From assembly GCA_023410025.1 (NCBI GenBank), contig JAEYQM010000051.1, positions 1 through 46,184 on the forward strand: 46,184 nucleotides of DNA. Reading direction: 5' to 3'. Position numbers and translations under genes: made by a program. The notes under the pieces were generated by a model, which ran no database searches, was not told the origin of the DNA, and saw only the letters and a program-made list of their open reading frames with translations. This stretch comes from Bacillota bacterium. Its GTDB lineage: Bacteria > Bacillota_I > Bacilli_A > ML615J-28 > CAG-698. The stretch's first letter is position 1, and every line of letters begins with the position of its first letter. Below, piece after piece: positions 44,439-46,184 of the stretch.

Positions 44439-44888
44439 TCATTTATATCTTTCGGGCAAATTCTCTATCTTCTTTGTAAAATACTTACTAATAATTTCAA
44501 CTCTTTTTTTACTATATTCAAAACTTAATACAACTCTTTGACCATCACTATTTATTCCTTCTATATTTACATAGCCATATCTAGGATTAAGAAAAGTCAT
44601 GTTGATTTTATCTAGCGGAAATTTATTAATTAATTTACTGCCTTTATATTGAAATAGATATTTATCATCAAAACAAATTTTGTATGTGAATTTCTTAATC
44701 AGTAATAAAAAGAAAAAGATAAGCAACAATAATAAAACCACAGATACTGTTAACAAGGGATTTGTCACTATTTGTTTATATTCAATAACAATCATTCCAA
44801 TCAATAAGCAACTAGCCAGCCCTACAAATATAGTTAAAGTAACTAACATTGTAGGATTTGAAATAAAACCTTTTTTTACTTTTGTCAT
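44439..44888 (-). CDS. two-segment membrane protein, candidate immunity protein (unit A)
   Basis: This 149-residue protein has two membrane segments (about 12-33 and 43-64). A cytoplasmic part of PH-like strand pattern follows (about 66-140, FTYKICFDDKYLFQYKGSKL). GGGAGA precedes the ATG, which lies 15 bases after the stop codon of the RHS tip. Its plan is the same as that of the unit E protein at 35095, although the sequences have diverged. By position it protects against the tip encoded just before it; membrane location would suit a toxin that acts on or crosses the membrane. Confidence 0.62.
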   Translation of the reverse strand: MTKVKKGFISNPTMLVTLTIFVGLASCLLIGMIVIEYKQIVTNPLLTVSVVLLLLLIFFFLLLIKKFTYKICFDDKYLFQYKGSKLINKFPLDKINMTFLNPRYGYVNIEGINSDGQRVVLSFEYSKKRVEIISKYFTKKIENLPERYK

Positions 44889-44902
44889 AATATATCTCCC
44901 TA

Positions 44903-45652
44903 TCAGTATGCAAATACCATATTATTAATATAACCCACTTGATTTGTTTTTTGTTTTGGTTTAATAGATTGAGCACGAAGAACATCAACAATTACTCCAA
45001 ATCCTCCATAATTCAAATTTAGGAAAGTGTTCCATATAAAGTTTGATGCAAATCCAGTTAAATCACCAGCAAGTCCACCAGTAAAAGCATTTAGTGTATT
45101 TAACACTCCCCACTCAACACCGGTCCATGCTGCAGCACCCCAATCAATTTTTTGGTCACGATTATTTATTGCCTGCAAAGCAACATCTGAACCCATCCCA
45201 ATAACAAAGCCTGAACCAAAAGCAATACCTGCTCCAATGGCTAGCGAAGCACCAGCAGATAATCCTCCTATTGTGGCAGTTCCCAGTAAAACCGGAGCAA
45301 TGAACGCACCCGCAATTGCCGCACCTAAACCCATCAATGCACCAGAACCAGCCCCAATAAGCATTCCTGTCCAAACATTTTGACCATTTGCAACTGCTGT
45401 CAGGGCACCATATGCACCACCAATAACTGCTCCAGATATCAATGCTGCTAAAGCAATCGTTACGCTTATTACAAAGTGCCCTGTAGGGTCATATCCCATT
45501 ACTGGATTATTCGCACAATACGCATATAAATTAAGTCCATTCACATAACTAGGATCTAAATAGCTTACATCATCAGCATTTAACCATCTACCCCATTCAG
45601 GATTATAGTATCTACTATTACAATAATATAGTGACGTCTCAACATCACTCTT
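44903..45652 (-). CDS. RHS C-terminal tip (unit A)
   Basis: A 249-residue open frame, closed upstream by TAA at 45653-45655, begins KSDVETSLYYCNSRYYNPEW and continues GRWLNADDVSYLDPS, GLNLYAYCANNPVMGYDPTG. A long Gly/Ala-rich hydrophobic region (about residues 65-160) and a short C-terminal part ending NNMVFAY follow. No start codon with a ribosome site exists before the block; the first ATG is at 45544. There is little room for a toxin domain after the hydrophobic part, so it is either a membrane-acting tip or truncated. It follows the recombinase stop codon by 19 bases. Confidence 0.68.
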   Translation of the reverse strand, partial: KSDVETSLYYCNSRYYNPEWGRWLNADDVSYLDPSYVNGLNLYAYCANNPVMGYDPTGHFVISVTIALAALISGAVIGGAYGALTAVANGQNVWTGMLIGAGSGALMGLGAAIAGAFIAPVLLGTATIGGLSAGASLAIGAGIAFGSGFVIGMGSDVALQAINNRDQKIDWGAAAWTGVEWGVLNTLNAFTGGLAGDLTGFASNFIWNTFLNLNYGGFGVIVDVLRAQSIKPKQKTNQVGYINNMVFAY

Positions 45653-45671
45653 TTATATAACATCTTAAGAA

Positions 45672-46184
45672 TTAACTTAGAAATCTATAAACTATTCTTA
45701 TATCTCTAGTCTTCTTCCCATCTACTATTTTAACATGTCCGACTACAATATTGTCAATTAGATTACTAATTAATTCTTTAGTTAATTCTTCATAATTTAA
45801 ATAATTTTTAGCCACTTGCATAAATTTCTTTATTTTTTCTAGTGGCTTGTCTAAATTTTCAGCCAATTTATTATCAATTTCTCTTAGTTTTATATTAAGT
45901 GATTTTTGTTCATCTTGATATTTAGTTAATAAATATTGATAATTCTCGAAACTCATTAAGTTAGATGCATAATCTTCAAATACTTTACTAACTAAATTAG
46001 ATAATACATTTAATCGTTGATTAATCTTTTCTTTTTGATTTTTAAGTTCTGCTAATCCATCAGTTATTTCTACACTGTTAATTACACTAAGTAGAAACTC
46101 TTCTCCATACACATTTATATTCTTAAATAAATCTTTGATTCTTTCATCTACTATTTGATAGATTACTTCATATCTAATACTATT
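45672..46184 (-). CDS. large serine recombinase, C-terminal part (5' end beyond window)
   Basis: An open frame of 170 residues enters from the right edge. It contains the coiled-coil region typical of large serine recombinases (QKEKINQRLNVLSNLVSKVF, then YASNLMSFENYQYLLTKYQ) and the C-terminal segment with LISNLIDNIVVGHVKIVDG, ending YRFLS. There is no frameshift in the part seen, so the gene may be complete beyond the window. Large serine recombinases integrate and excise mobile elements at short att sites. Its end joins an RHS tip at the same position as the dead recombinase at 36543 does. Confidence 0.8.
   Translation of the reverse strand, partial: NSIRYEVIYQIVDERIKDLFKNINVYGEEFLLSVINSVEITDGLAELKNQKEKINQRLNVLSNLVSKVFEDYASNLMSFENYQYLLTKYQDEQKSLNIKLREIDNKLAENLDKPLEKIKKFMQVAKNYLNYEELTKELISNLIDNIVVGHVKIVDGKKTRDIRIVYRFLS

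Noticed and set aside
1186..45383. Plus-strand open frames of 60-118 codons opposite long minus-strand genes
   Set aside because: They mirror coding frames of the real genes, have odd compositions (Pro/Ala-rich opposite the Gly/Ala-rich RHS tips, Ser-rich elsewhere), lack ribosome sites and match no family.
1..46184. CRISPR arrays, tRNA or rRNA genes
   Set aside because: No regularly spaced short repeats, no tRNA-like clover patterns with GGTTC arms and no rRNA sequence were noticed on either strand.

Overview
The window is very AT-rich and almost every gene lies on the minus strand. Ribosome sites are of the AGGAGG/GGTGA type, and many promoters carry TGnTATAAT with a weak -35 box. TGA is a genuine stop here (for example corA at 18048-18050 and the VTC gene at 31670-31672), so the standard code applies. 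Lipoproteins with lipoboxes, an ABC-F protein and TTG/GTG starts point to a low-GC Gram-positive lineage (Bacilli, or a standard-code relative of the Mollicutes such as the Acholeplasma/Izemoplasma group). The sequence alone does not settle the species.

1-8.1 kb: a cut-off zinc-dependent phospholipase C-like gene, an RluA-type pseudouridine synthase that looks leaderless, an EF-G-like GTPase lacking the catalytic His, and a coupled operon of a U32/RlhA-type protein, an HxxxDG acyltransferase-like protein and a zinc-ribbon membrane protein. 8.2-20.5 kb: a 1062-residue membrane protein built from Trp/Lys/Ile-rich repeats, DegV, a TIM-barrel sugar isomerase/endonuclease IV-like protein, a 5'-nucleotidase lipoprotein, an ABC-F/typA operon behind what looks like a leader-peptide attenuator, CorA, a GDPCY-motif protein and a membrane-anchored endonuclease I.

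20.5-34.3 kb: an XRE regulator coupled to a copy of its own C-terminal domain, a second and larger 5'-nucleotidase lipoprotein with InlB-type repeats, the single clear plus-strand gene (zinc ribbon plus membrane segments), a tandem pair of MutS-like ATPases, and a putative operon running response regulator, histidine kinase, VTC polyphosphate polymerase, DUF4956 membrane protein and a carbohydrate-binding beta-helix lipoprotein. The secreted nuclease and the two nucleotidases together suggest use of extracellular nucleic acid.

34.3-46.2 kb is an accessory region unlike the rest. It holds five RHS C-terminal tips, each beginning in the same conserved RHS core block and each followed by a different small gene in the position of an immunity gene. 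Large serine recombinase gene remnants lie between the units. Several RHS pieces are broken by frameshifts or stop codons, two roughly 615-bp blocks are direct repeats, and two units have recombinase 3' ends joined to the RHS core at the same codon. The region reads as a reservoir of displaced toxin-tip/immunity cassettes shaped by repeated recombinase insertion and duplication. It is the most interesting part of the window.
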